Assembly (NCBI GenBank): GCA_000722615.1 | Contig: JOKI01000009.1 | Location: 62,001 to 126,000 of the forward strand | DNA from: Pseudorhizobium pelagicum | GTDB lineage: Bacteria > Pseudomonadota > Alphaproteobacteria > Rhizobiales > Rhizobiaceae | Direction of reading: 5' to 3' | DNA: 64,000 nucleotides | Shown: positions 17,270 to 25,032 of the stretch, piece after piece | Layout of the letters: each line of letters starts with the position of its first letter | Numbering within the stretch: position 1 is the stretch's first letter | Program-made: the position numbers and the translations under genes | Notes under the pieces: model-generated | The model's input: only the letters and a program-made list of their open reading frames with translations | The model's database searches: none | Told to the model about the DNA's origin: nothing

Positions 17270-17344
17270 TTAAGCGAAACCAACCAGGTTCAGAACGGCG
17301 ATGACGATGACGACGGCGCCGACCAACCAAACGATGCTGTACAT
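17270..17344 (-). CDS. 24-residue hydrophobic membrane mini-protein, copy 1
   Basis: The product is MYSIVWLVGAVVIVIAVLNL followed by VGFA. An AGGAGAAAGCC ribosome site precedes the ATG, and an EcfG-type promoter lies 30 bp further up. The second copy starts 32 bp downstream. Differences from copy 2 are mostly conservative (Leu/Ile, Ile/Val), while nucleotide differences fall largely at third positions, which argues for selection on the peptide. Likely a stress-induced inner-membrane peptide; no function is known to me. Confidence 0.77.
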   Translation of the reverse strand: MYSIVWLVGAVVIVIAVLNLVGFA

Positions 17345-17373
17345 GGCTTTCTCCTGTGGCTCTCGGCAAGGTG

Positions 17374-17398
17374 AACGGGAAGGCGCCGAAAAGGTTCC
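17374..17398 (-). promoter_or_regulatory. EcfG-type promoter for the twin mini-protein genes
   Basis: On the minus strand GGAAC (17398-17394), 17 bases, GTT (17376-17374), preceded by C. It lies 29 bp upstream of the first ATG. Confidence 0.75.
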
Positions 17399-17412
17399 AA
17401 CGGGATGCAGCG

Positions 17413-17438
17413 GGAACAATCGTCCGCGGGGCGGTGTT
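17413..17438 (+). promoter_or_regulatory. EcfG-type promoter for the NDH-2 / CYP152 operon
   Basis: GGAAC (17413-17417), 18 bases, GTT (17436-17438), 48 bp upstream of ATG 17487. It diverges from the mini-protein promoter with 14 bp between the two GGAAC boxes. Confidence 0.65.
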
Positions 17439-17486
17439 CACCAGATGCTGTGGTGAATTTTGCAGCAGAGAACCATGGGGGTGGGT

Positions 17487-18809
17487 ATGGCAGAACAAAG
17501 TTTCCAGCAGTCACGATCGCAGGCAGCCCCTGCCCGCATCGTCATCGTCGGCGCAGGCTTTGCCGGACTCGCCTGCGCCCGTGAACTCGGCAACACCGAT
17601 CTCGATGTCATCGTCGTCGATCGCCGCAACCACAACCTCTTCCAGCCGCTCCTCTATCAGGTCGCCACTGCGGCCCTCTCCCCTGCCGACATCTCCGAAC
17701 CGATCCGCCGCACGCTGGGACGCTACCGCAACATCCGGGTCGTCCTCGCCGAGGTTGCCGGCGTGGATGCGGCCTCGAAGTCGATCCGTTTCGAAGACGG
17801 CGGCAGCCTCTCCTACGATCACCTCGTGATCGCCACGGGTTCGGAGTACAATTACTTCGGTCACGACGACTGGCGCGCCTGGGCTCCGGGCCTCAAGACC
17901 ATCCATGAAGCGCGGCTGATCCGCCAGCGGCTGCTGCTCGCCTTCGAAAGGGCGGAGCTCTCGCAGGACCCGGAGGAGAAGAAGGCGCTACTGACCAGCA
18001 TCGTGATCGGCGGCGGCCCGACCGGCGTCGAGATGGCCGGTGCCATTGCCGAACTCGGGCACTTCATGATCACGCGGGATTTTCGTGACCTCTCACCCGC
18101 GGATTTTCGGGTAATCCTGATCGAAGCCGCGCCGCGCATTCTTGGCGCATTTCCGGAGGAGCTGGCCGGCTATGCGGAACGCACCCTGGCCAAGGCGGGC
18201 GTCCAGGTTCTGACGAACACGCCAGTGGACAGGATCACCAAGGATGAGGTCGTTGCCGGTTCAAACACCTTCCGCACCGGCTGTATCGTCTGGGGCGCCG
18301 GCGTGAAGGCCTCGCCCGCAGCCGGCTGGCTGGGGATCGAAGGCAAGGCCGGTGGGCGTATTCCCGTCGAGCCGGATCTCTCCGTCACCGGCTTTCCCGG
18401 CATCCATGCCATCGGCGATACCGCCCTTGGCCTCGGAGAGGAAGGAAAGCCGCTCCCGGCACTGGCGCAGGTGGCCAAGCAGCAGGGACAATACCTCGGT
18501 CGGTCACTGCGCGGGAGGATCCTGGAGGACCGCCAGCCGGAGCCCTTCCGTTTCAATAACCGCGGCAATACGGCGGTCATCGGGCGAAACGCGGCGATCT
18601 TCGACTTCGGGCGCTGGCGGCTCAAGGGTCGACTGGCATGGCTGCTCTGGGCGATCGTCCACGTCTACCTGCTCGTCAATTTCGAGAAGCGCCTGCTCGT
18701 CAGCATCCAGTGGATCTGGCGCTATGTGACGCGCCAGCGCGGCGCCCGGCTGATCGACGAGAATGCAGCCCTCGAAGTTCCGTCATCGACTGAAAGGACA
18801 GAGACATGA
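17487..18809 (+). CDS. Type II NADH dehydrogenase-like flavoprotein
   Basis: A 440-residue NAD(P)/FAD oxidoreductase of the NDH-2 family. It has an N-terminal FAD fold (IVIVGAGFAGLACARELG), the LFQPLLYQVATAALSPADIS segment typical of NDH-2, a second dinucleotide fold (IVIGGGPTGVEMAGAIAEL), GIHAIGDTA for FAD ribose binding, and a C-terminal amphipathic/hydrophobic region (WLLWAIVHVYLLVNFEKR) that docks it to the inner membrane. It would oxidise NADH and reduce quinone without pumping protons. ATG 17487 is used; 17460 and 17475 are alternatives. It begins an operon with a small protein and a CYP152 P450. Confidence 0.87.
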   Translation: MAEQSFQQSRSQAAPARIVIVGAGFAGLACARELGNTDLDVIVVDRRNHNLFQPLLYQVATAALSPADISEPIRRTLGRYRNIRVVLAEVAGVDAASKSIRFEDGGSLSYDHLVIATGSEYNYFGHDDWRAWAPGLKTIHEARLIRQRLLLAFERAELSQDPEEKKALLTSIVIGGGPTGVEMAGAIAELGHFMITRDFRDLSPADFRVILIEAAPRILGAFPEELAGYAERTLAKAGVQVLTNTPVDRITKDEVVAGSNTFRTGCIVWGAGVKASPAAGWLGIEGKAGGRIPVEPDLSVTGFPGIHAIGDTALGLGEEGKPLPALAQVAKQQGQYLGRSLRGRILEDRQPEPFRFNNRGNTAVIGRNAAIFDFGRWRLKGRLAWLLWAIVHVYLLVNFEKRLLVSIQWIWRYVTRQRGARLIDENAALEVPSSTERTET

Positions 18810-19090
18810 ACACCGCCAATCCGCAGCTGGAAGGCCTCTATCTCGCGTTCGCGTCCATCAACAGGCTGCTCGTGGACAAGGGTCTGGTGACCCACGGCGA
18901 GATCCAGAAGGCACTGCAGAATGTCGAACGTGCGGTGCTGGACGACACCCATCTGCTCGACATCTCTGGCTCTCATCAGATGGCTGTCGCCTTCCCGATC
19001 CGCGTCCTGCTGCTCGCAAACGAGGCGTCGGAGCGGGGCGACACCTTCGATTTCAAGGATCTCGCCCGCGAGGTGGGCCGCCGCACCTGA
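18806..19090 (+). CDS. Small hypothetical protein in the NDH-2/P450 operon
   Basis: A 94-residue soluble protein beginning MNTANPQLEGLYLAFASINRL, mostly helical, with no cysteine and no membrane segment. The start overlaps the NDH-2 stop by four bases and the P450 gene follows after 9 bp, so it is certainly part of the operon. A similar-sounding helical pattern (VDKGLVTHGEIQKALQNVERAV) occurs in the unrelated short protein at 22935-23186 (LAARGTISADEAEDMLRIL), both with a G-x-I/V-x-x-x-E/D-I/A element. No function is assignable. Confidence 0.72.
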   Translation: MNTANPQLEGLYLAFASINRLLVDKGLVTHGEIQKALQNVERAVLDDTHLLDISGSHQMAVAFPIRVLLLANEASERGDTFDFKDLAREVGRRT

Positions 19091-19099
19091 CGAGGCAAC

Positions 19100-20374
19100 A
19101 TGACCGGCACAAAACCTCCACAGGCTGCAGCCATCCCTGCCGACGGCGCCTGGGACGCCACCCTCTCGCTGCTCCGCGAAGGCTATCACTTCATCCCCAA
19201 CCGGTGCCGGCGGCTGGAAAGCGAGATCTTCCGCACCCGCCTGACGTTGACCGAGGTGATCTGCATGCGGGGCCCGCGTGCGGCTGAACTCTTCTACGGC
19301 AATGCCGCCCTTACCCGCCAGGGGTCGATGCCGCAGACGGTGCTTCGGCTGCTGCAGGACAAGGGCAGCGTCCAGCAGCAGGATGGCGATGCCCATCGTC
19401 ACCGCAAGGGGCTCTTCGTCGCCATCCTCATGGCGCCGGGCGAGGTCGAGCGGCTGACGGGCATCTTCCGCAGCGAGTGGCGCGCGCAGCTGCGGCATTG
19501 GCAGGAGCGGGACCAGATCGTCCTGATCGACGAGGTGAACCGGATTCTGACGCGCGCGGTGTGTCAATGGGCGGGAATACCGATCGGCGACAGTGACGAG
19601 AGAACCACGGAACTGGCGGGCATGGTCGAATATGCCGGTCATTTCCGTCCAGGCACGGTCGCTGCCCTGTGGCGAAGGCGGCGCATAGAGCGCCGCATCC
19701 GGCACATGGTCGAAGACGTCCGGTCAGGTCATCTCTCCATCGATCCGGACAGCCCCCTCCACCGGGTTGCCACCTTCCCCGATCTCGACGGGCAACGCCT
19801 GAAGGCGGAGGTCGCCGCCGTCGAGATCCTCAACATGCTGCGGCCGGTGGTGGCCATCGGCCGCTTCATCGTCTTTGCCGCACTCCGGCTGCACCAGAAA
19901 CCGCACTGGGCGGAAACCTTCCGCGACGGTGGCGACGATCGGCTGGAGGGCTTTGCGGAGGAAGTCCGGCGGTCGAGCCCCTTCTTCCCCTTTGTCGGCG
20001 CCCGCGTGAAGCAGGACATCGAATGGCAGGGCCATGTCCTTGCCAAGGGGCAATGGCTGCTGCTCGATCTTTACGGAACGACCCATGACTCCCAGCTGTT
20101 TTCTCGGCCGCAGGAGTTCGATCCGGAGAGACAGATCTCCTGGCGGGATCAGGGCTTCGACTTCATTCCCCAGGGAGCCGGAGCGGTCGCCACGACGCAC
20201 CGTTGTCCCGGCGAGATGATCACGGTGGAGCTGCTGAAGGAATCCATCCGGTTGATCTGCCGGGAGATGTGCTCCCGGGTGCCGCCACAGGACCTGTCGG
20301 TGAAGATGAACCGCGTCCCGGCGCTGCCGGAGAGCGGCTTCATCATGGCGGAAGTGAAGGCGCGGTCCCGTTAA
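19100..20374 (+). CDS. Cytochrome P450, CYP152-type fatty-acid peroxygenase
   Basis: A 424-residue P450. The haem ligand is Cys369 in HRCPGE. Several marks place it in CYP152 rather than in a redox-partner-dependent family: DGDAHRHRKGLF near residue 97, the Arg248-Pro249 pair (MLRPVVAIGRF) that binds the fatty-acid carboxylate and lacks the usual I-helix acid/Thr pair, EEVRRSSPFFPFVGA, and the C-terminal RVPALPESGFIM. Such enzymes use hydrogen peroxide to hydroxylate or decarboxylate fatty acids at C-alpha/C-beta. Consistent with that, no ferredoxin lies nearby. The insert GAVATT before the Cys loop differs from well-known members. Confidence 0.86.
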   Translation: MTGTKPPQAAAIPADGAWDATLSLLREGYHFIPNRCRRLESEIFRTRLTLTEVICMRGPRAAELFYGNAALTRQGSMPQTVLRLLQDKGSVQQQDGDAHRHRKGLFVAILMAPGEVERLTGIFRSEWRAQLRHWQERDQIVLIDEVNRILTRAVCQWAGIPIGDSDERTTELAGMVEYAGHFRPGTVAALWRRRRIERRIRHMVEDVRSGHLSIDPDSPLHRVATFPDLDGQRLKAEVAAVEILNMLRPVVAIGRFIVFAALRLHQKPHWAETFRDGGDDRLEGFAEEVRRSSPFFPFVGARVKQDIEWQGHVLAKGQWLLLDLYGTTHDSQLFSRPQEFDPERQISWRDQGFDFIPQGAGAVATTHRCPGEMITVELLKESIRLICREMCSRVPPQDLSVKMNRVPALPESGFIMAEVKARSR

Positions 20375-20387
20375 GGCCGCGCCTTTC
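20357..20387 (+). terminator. Terminator overlapping the P450 stop codon
   Basis: AAGGCGCGG (20357-20365) pairs perfectly with CCGCGCCTT (20377-20385), followed by TCGCTT. The TAA stop lies in the loop. It also faces the end of the convergent SDR gene. Confidence 0.6.
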
Positions 20388-20392
20388 GCTTA

Positions 20393-21253
20393 TCAGATGA
20401 TCGGCTTGCCGCCGGTCACCGCAATCGTTGCCCCGGACACATAGCTCGAAAGCGGATCGGCCAGCATCACATAGGCGGTCGCCAGCTCTGCCGGCTGCCC
20501 CGGCCGCTGCATCGGAACCTGCGTCCCGAACTGCTTCAGCCGGTCACCGGTCATCGTCGACGGGATCAGCGGCGTCCAGATCGGGCCGGGCGCGACGCAG
20601 TTGGCCCGGATTTCCTTCTCCGCCAGAAGCTGCGCGAGGCCGCCCGTGAAGTTCTGGATGGCACCCTTGGTGGTCGCATAGGCGAGCAGGCTCGGGCTTG
20701 GCGAATCAGAATTGATCGACGCAGTATTGATGATCGCACTGCCCGGCTTCATGTGCGCTACGGCCGCCTTCGTCAGGTAGAACATCGCGTGGATGTTGAC
20801 CCGGAAGGTCAGTTCCCATTCTTCGTCGGAAATGTCGTCGATCCACGAGAAGGTCGCCTGGTGGGCGGCGTTGTTGACCAGGATGTCGATGCCGCCGAGC
20901 TCGCTGACGGCGGTCTCGATGATGCTGCGGCAGTGATCGGCCGACTGGATGTCGCCGGCAACGAGAACTGCCTTGCGACCGGCCTCTTCGATGTGGCGCT
21001 TCGTCTCCTGGGCGTCCTCGTCCTCGTCGAGATAGGACACCAGGACATCGGCGCCTTCGCGGGCGTAGGCAATCGCCACGGCGCGGCCAATGCCGCTGTC
21101 GGCGCCGGTTATGACAGCCTTCAGGCCAGCCAGCCGGCCGGAGCCGCGGTAGCTTTTTTCGCCATGGTCGGGAACGGGCTTCATGTCCCGGGTGCGACCG
21201 GGCATCGGGATCGGCTGCTGCTCTTCGAACGGCGGCTTGGGATAATGGCTCAT
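20393..21253 (-). CDS. SDR oxidoreductase, YghA/YhdG-like with N-terminal extension
   Basis: A 286-residue short-chain dehydrogenase. A proline-rich 40-residue lead (YPKPPFEEQQPIPMPGRTRDM) precedes the Rossmann motif TGADSGIGRAVA. NNAAHQ, the catalytic Ser region (IINTASINSDSPS) and YATTKGA with the catalytic Tyr/Lys follow. The C terminus SSYVSGATIAVTGGKPII is characteristic of the glucose/ribitol-dehydrogenase-like group that is often induced by stress. The EcfG-type promoter upstream agrees with that. The true substrate is unknown. Confidence 0.86.
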   Translation of the reverse strand: MSHYPKPPFEEQQPIPMPGRTRDMKPVPDHGEKSYRGSGRLAGLKAVITGADSGIGRAVAIAYAREGADVLVSYLDEDEDAQETKRHIEEAGRKAVLVAGDIQSADHCRSIIETAVSELGGIDILVNNAAHQATFSWIDDISDEEWELTFRVNIHAMFYLTKAAVAHMKPGSAIINTASINSDSPSPSLLAYATTKGAIQNFTGGLAQLLAEKEIRANCVAPGPIWTPLIPSTMTGDRLKQFGTQVPMQRPGQPAELATAYVMLADPLSSYVSGATIAVTGGKPII

Positions 21254-21291
21254 GGAAACCTCTTGTGCTGTCGGTGTAACGAGACCTGTCC

Positions 21292-21316
21292 AACAGCAGC
21301 CGCTGGTCTATGTTCC
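21292..21316 (-). promoter_or_regulatory. EcfG-type promoter for the YghA-like SDR gene
   Basis: On the minus strand GGAAC (21316-21312), 17 bases, GTT (21294-21292), 38 bp upstream of the ATG at 21253. Confidence 0.7.
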
Positions 21317-21386
21317 CTTGAGATTTCCGATGCATGGCCCGCCAGCTGCATCTTCATGAATAACATCAACAACAATGTCTTCTTCA

Positions 21387-21411
21387 GGAACAGTGGGCGC
21401 ATAACTTTGTT
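21387..21411 (+). promoter_or_regulatory. EcfG-type promoter for ugd
   Basis: GGAAC (21387-21391), 17 bases, GTT (21409-21411). The predicted leader to ATG 21478 is about 60 nt. Confidence 0.62.
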
Positions 21412-21477
21412 CGACGGCCATCTGCAGCAGCCCTCGTCGGCCGCCTGCGACTGATTACCTGCGAAAGAGAGGACAGT

Positions 21478-22857
21478 ATGGACGTTGTCATAATTGGAGC
21501 CGGATATGTCGGGCTGACCACCGGAGCCTGCCTTGCCGAACTTGGCCACACCGTCACCTGTGTCGATAATGATCCCCAGAAGGTCGCCGGGTTGAAACGT
21601 GCCGAAGTTCCGATCTATGAGCCCGGCCTGTCGGAGCTGATCCGCAAGCACGTGGACGCAGGCCGCCTCGCCTTCTCCGACGATCCCGCCTCCACCGCCC
21701 CTGGCGCAGATGCCCTGTTCATCGCGGTGGGAACGCCCTCGGCACCGGATGGCGACATCGATCTCTCCTATGTCAAGGATGCCGCCGCTGGCGTGGCGCT
21801 GCTCCTCAAGAAGGAGGCGGTCATCGTCATCAAGTCCACGGTGGTCGCCGGGACTGCAAGGATGGTCAGCGAACGGGTTGAGGCCATCCGAGGCCGCAAG
21901 GACGTCTACATCGCCTCCAACCCCGAATTCCTGCGGGAGGGCTCCGCCATCCGGGACTTCCTGGAGGCCGACCGCATTGTTGCAGGCGCCGACGACAGCC
22001 GGGCTGCCGAGCTTCTGGCACGGCTCTACGAGCCCCTGCGCAGCAAGGGCGTCCCCTTCGTGACGACGAGCACCATCAACGCGGAAATGATCAAATATGC
22101 CGCCAATGCCTTTCTGGCGCTGAAGATCGGCTTCATCAACGAGGTGGCCGATCTCTGCGAAGCCGCAGGCGGCGATGTTTCGGCCGTGGCGGACGGCATC
22201 GGCCTCGACCGCCGCATCGGCCGCGCCTTCCTCAATGCAGGACCCGGCTTCGGCGGCTCCTGCTTTCCCAAGGACACCCGTGCCTTTGCCGCCACCGGTC
22301 GCCGCCTGGGACAGCCGCAGGCGATCGTCGAAACACTGATCAGCCGCAACGAGGCCCGCAAGGCCGCGTTCGCCAGCCGGATCCTTGCCGAGCTCAAGGG
22401 AAGTGGTCGGCGCGCCACCGTGCTGGGAACGGCCTTCAAGGCCAATACCGACGACGTGCGGGATTCTGCTGCGCTGACGATCATACCGCTTCTGGTGGAA
22501 GCGGGAGTGACGGTGACCGCCCATGACCCGAAGGCTCGTCATGTGACGGAGCGCCATGTGAAGGGCATCTCCTGGTCGAATTGCCCCTATGAGGCCACCC
22601 GGGGCGCGGACGTGGTGGTGATCCTGACGGAATGGGACGACTATGCCAGGCTGGACCTGGAGCGCCTGTCCCGGTCCATGGCCGGCCGGTCGGTCATCGA
22701 TTGCCGCAACCTCTTCAAGCCGCAGGACGTCACCCGCCACGGCCTGAAATACATCAGCATCGGCCGCAGTGCCGCTGCTCCTGTCCTGAAGATCAACAGC
22801 AAGCGCGCCGGTGCAGGAAACGGCAAGTGGAACGAGATTGCCGCAGCACCCGTCTGA
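21478..22857 (+). CDS. ugd: UDP-glucose 6-dehydrogenase
   Basis: A 459-residue enzyme that oxidises UDP-glucose twice to UDP-glucuronate, a precursor of acidic surface polysaccharides. The N-terminal NAD fold MDVVIIGAGYVGLTTG, the FIAVGTPS loop, SNPEFLREGSAI, the catalytic cysteine in GPGFGGSCFPKD and the C-terminal nucleotide domain with LGTAFKANTDDVRDS are all present. It stands alone, not in a polysaccharide cluster, and is divergent from the SDR gene. A stress-type promoter upstream suggests it serves surface polysaccharide production during stress; the C-terminal ~20 residues past the domain are unconserved-looking. Confidence 0.94.
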   Translation: MDVVIIGAGYVGLTTGACLAELGHTVTCVDNDPQKVAGLKRAEVPIYEPGLSELIRKHVDAGRLAFSDDPASTAPGADALFIAVGTPSAPDGDIDLSYVKDAAAGVALLLKKEAVIVIKSTVVAGTARMVSERVEAIRGRKDVYIASNPEFLREGSAIRDFLEADRIVAGADDSRAAELLARLYEPLRSKGVPFVTTSTINAEMIKYAANAFLALKIGFINEVADLCEAAGGDVSAVADGIGLDRRIGRAFLNAGPGFGGSCFPKDTRAFAATGRRLGQPQAIVETLISRNEARKAAFASRILAELKGSGRRATVLGTAFKANTDDVRDSAALTIIPLLVEAGVTVTAHDPKARHVTERHVKGISWSNCPYEATRGADVVVILTEWDDYARLDLERLSRSMAGRSVIDCRNLFKPQDVTRHGLKYISIGRSAAAPVLKINSKRAGAGNGKWNEIAAAPV

Positions 22858-22880
22858 TCGGCAGGTGGAAACAGGCACAA

Positions 22881-22914
22881 AGAAAGGGCCCGGTCTGTAC
22901 CGGGCCCTTTCTTT
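22881..22914. terminator. Intrinsic terminator after ugd (bidirectional)
   Basis: AAAGGGCCCGGT (22883-22894), loop CTGT, ACCGGGCCCTTT (22899-22910), then CTTTA. It also serves the minus-strand gene ending at 22935. Confidence 0.9.
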
Positions 22915-22934
22915 ATCGGTGAACTGCCGACCGG

Positions 22935-23186
22935 CTATGCGCCGGGCGTTGCAAGCCCGTCGCCGCCGCGCAGGCGTCGCAACTGGTTGACGATGCGAAG
23001 CGACCCGGAGGCACGTGCGGCGGAGAAATCGGAGCTTTTCGACAAGATCCGCAGCATGTCCTCTGCCTCGTCTGCCGAGATGGTCCCGCGGGCCGCAAGA
23101 CCATCGATCAAGAGCAGCATGACCCCTTCCAGGGCCAGAGCCCTGCGGTGGCTTTCCTTGTCTTTTTCGTTTTCGTTTTCAAGCAT
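22935..23186 (-). CDS. Small hypothetical protein, charged N terminus
   Basis: An 83-residue soluble protein beginning MLENENEKDKESHRRALALEG and ending in a basic helix (LRIVNQLRRLRGG). AGGGAG lies before the ATG. Upstream at 23238-23234 a GGAAC box is followed at 18 bases by TT (without the G), a weak version of the stress promoter seen around it. No family is recognised. Confidence 0.62.
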   Translation of the reverse strand: MLENENEKDKESHRRALALEGVMLLLIDGLAARGTISADEAEDMLRILSKSSDFSAARASGSLRIVNQLRRLRGGDGLATPGA

Positions 23187-23240
23187 GTCAGGCTCCCTGC
23201 TGGCTACCTGACGAATTGATTGGCGAAGAAAAGGTTCCGA

Positions 23241-23675
23241 CTATTCCTCGGTCTGCCGACGCGCTTCGGCTTCCGGCGAGGCCGCATCGACCGCGGTCGA
23301 ACGATCGATCGTGCCCTGCTCGGCCTTGTAGAAATACTGGCTGGCCACAAGCCAGCCCTTCAGGGGCCGCAGCGGCGGAATGCAGGTCAGGAGCATGAAC
23401 GGCAAGGACGTCAGCGCATGCACCCAGAAGGGCGGCTGGAATACCACCTCGATCCAGACAGCAAGGGCCACGCTCGGCACGCAGGCAAAGCAGATGACGA
23501 AGAAGGCGGGGCCGTCGGCGGGATCGGCAAACGAATAGTCGAGACCGCAGACCTCGCAGTTCGGCCGCAGCTTCAGGAACCCGTCGAAGAGGTGCCCCTG
23601 CCCGCACCGGGGGCAGCGGCCCCGCAGGCCGGTGCTGTAGGGAGACAGGGGAGCCCATTGCGCGTCGGATGTCAT
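23241..23675 (-). CDS. DUF983 membrane protein with zinc-ribbon-like cysteines
   Basis: A 144-residue inner-membrane protein. The N-terminal part has two CxxC pairs, CPRCGQGHLF and CEVCGLDYSF, which likely bind zinc, followed by the DUF983 segment DPADGPAFFVIC and two or three membrane helices. AAGGACC precedes the ATG. DUF983 proteins often lie near cytochrome oxidase genes, but here none is close. Function is unknown. The C-terminal 20 residues are polar and acidic. Confidence 0.85.
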   Translation of the reverse strand: MTSDAQWAPLSPYSTGLRGRCPRCGQGHLFDGFLKLRPNCEVCGLDYSFADPADGPAFFVICFACVPSVALAVWIEVVFQPPFWVHALTSLPFMLLTCIPPLRPLKGWLVASQYFYKAEQGTIDRSTAVDAASPEAEARRQTEE

Positions 23676-23785
23676 GCCTGGTCCTTTTCATAAACTGGCT
23701 TTGCGATACTGCCGAACACACCCCGGCAGCAAGGGTTTCCTCCGCTGCGCGTCAATCTGACCTGCCATTCGTCATGGAATCACCA

Positions 23786-23811
23786 GGAACATTTCCGCTC
23801 CGGCCCCGGTT
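23786..23811 (+). promoter_or_regulatory. EcfG-type promoter for the SDR gene at 23845
   Basis: GGAAC (23786-23790), 18 bases, GTT (23809-23811), 33 bp upstream of the start codon. Confidence 0.62.
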
Positions 23812-23844
23812 CGGCGCAGGAGAGTCCTGCCCCTCAAGGAGAAG

Positions 23845-24645
23845 ATGATGAAACCCGTACCAACCGGAAAAGGCCTGGCAGTCGTCACCGGCGCCTCGAG
23901 CGGCATCGGCTATGAACTGGCCCGATGCGCCGCGGAAAACGGCTACGACCTCGCCATTGCCGCCAACGAGCCTGAAATCCTGGAAGCGGCCACAAAGCTG
24001 AAAGAATTCGGCGTGCAGGTGGAAGCGCTGCAGGTGGACCTTGCGACGCCGGACGGCGTCCGTCGCTTCGTCGACGCGGTGTCCGCCCTCGGCGGGCCTG
24101 TCGATCTCCTGATGGCCAATGCCGGCGTCGGCCTCGGCCACGGCTTCCTCGATCAGGATCTGGACGAGGCGCAGCGGGTGGTCGACACGAATGTCACGGG
24201 GACTATCCGCCTGGTGCATGCCATCGGCAACCGGATGCGGGGACGGGGTGAAGGCCGCATCCTCTTTACCGGCTCGATCGCCGGCTTCATGCCGGGCGCC
24301 TACCAGGCCGTCTACAATGCCACCAAATCCTTCATCAACAGCTTCTCGTTTGCGCTGCGCGACGAGTTGAAGGACAGCGGCGTCACCGTGACCTGCCTGA
24401 TGCCGGGTCCGACCGATACCGAATTCTTCGAACGCGCCGACCTGCTCGACACGGCCGTGGGTCAGGGCAAGAAGGATGATCCTGCCTTCGTGGCCAAGGC
24501 GGGCTTCAAGGCGATGATGGATGGCGAGGGCGACGTTGTCGCCGGCTGGAAAAACAAGGTGATGTCCGCCGTCGCCAATGTCACACCAGCCGGCATGCTC
24601 GCCGGGCAGCATCGCAAGATGGCCGAGCCCGGCAGCGGAACCTGA
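23845..24645 (+). CDS. Short-chain dehydrogenase/reductase
   Basis: A 266-residue classical SDR. Nucleotide-binding TGASSGIGYELA, MANAG (in place of NNAG), the catalytic Ser in ILFTGSIAGF and the YNATKSF catalytic Tyr-Lys are present. It has no N-terminal extension. Two adjacent ATGs (23845, 23848) follow CAAGGAGAAG. It is a single-gene unit with its own stress-type promoter and terminator. Substrate is unknown. Confidence 0.86.
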   Translation: MMKPVPTGKGLAVVTGASSGIGYELARCAAENGYDLAIAANEPEILEAATKLKEFGVQVEALQVDLATPDGVRRFVDAVSALGGPVDLLMANAGVGLGHGFLDQDLDEAQRVVDTNVTGTIRLVHAIGNRMRGRGEGRILFTGSIAGFMPGAYQAVYNATKSFINSFSFALRDELKDSGVTVTCLMPGPTDTEFFERADLLDTAVGQGKKDDPAFVAKAGFKAMMDGEGDVVAGWKNKVMSAVANVTPAGMLAGQHRKMAEPGSGT

Positions 24646-24650
24646 ACCTC

Positions 24651-24680
24651 AAGAGCCCCGTTGGTCGCGGGGCTCTTTTT
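24651..24680 (+). terminator. Intrinsic terminator after the SDR gene
   Basis: AAGAGCCCCG (24651-24660) pairs with CGGGGCTCTT (24668-24677) and a run of five Ts. It starts six bases after the stop codon. Confidence 0.9.
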
Positions 24681-24684
24681 GCAT

Positions 24685-24966
24685 TCAGTCGTCGCTGAAC
24701 GGCCAGCCGCGATAGACGCGGCGGGTGACGAGCTTCAGGCTGCGGTCCGGCTGGATGACGTAGCGCTCCTCGACCCTCTGGCCGAACTCGTTGCGGAACT
24801 GATGGTTGACGGGACTTCCGATTGGCGCCTTCGTCAAACGCGTCCGCGGCTGGCCGCCATAGGTGATGCTGCCGGGAATGGGTTCGAGCCCCGGCGCATC
24901 GGGCGAAACCGAGGTGCAGGCAGCCAGCGCGATCGCCAGCCCGACGAGGGGAGATAACTGTTTCAA
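24685..24966 (-). CDS. Small lipoprotein, stress-promoter controlled
   Basis: A 93-residue putative lipoprotein. With the TTG start at 24966 the protein begins (M)KQLSPLVGLAIALAACTS, a textbook signal peptide with lipobox LAAC. The remainder is polar, with RTRLTKAPIGSPVNHQFRNEFGQRVEERY. An alternative TTG at 24996 would add 10 basic residues. The EcfG promoter at 25003-25027 predicts transcription to start near 24996, which favours the shorter form. The rest resembles no family I can name. Confidence 0.65.
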   Translation of the reverse strand: MKQLSPLVGLAIALAACTSVSPDAPGLEPIPGSITYGGQPRTRLTKAPIGSPVNHQFRNEFGQRVEERYVIQPDRSLKLVTRRVYRGWPFSDD

Positions 24967-25002
24967 GAGGCACCTGACCTTTCTTCTTTTCAGCAAGGCT
25001 TC

Positions 25003-25027
25003 AACCCGACGCGGATGGAGGAGTTCC
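25003..25027 (-). promoter_or_regulatory. EcfG-type promoter for the small lipoprotein gene
   Basis: On the minus strand GGAAC (25027-25023), 17 bases, GTT (25005-25003). It lies in the short spacer after the flavoprotein gene's stop codon, so the lipoprotein can be transcribed independently. Confidence 0.68.
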
Positions 25028-25032
25028 AGCGC

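Noticed and set aside
23213..23238. A further EcfG promoter for the small gene at 22935-23186
   Set aside because: GGAAC is present, but the -10 is ATT instead of GTT; it is mentioned as weak and not counted among the thirteen.
24996..24996. TTG 24996 as the start of the small lipoprotein
   Set aside because: The promoter suggests the mRNA begins about here, and the downstream TTG gives a better signal peptide; kept only as an alternative.
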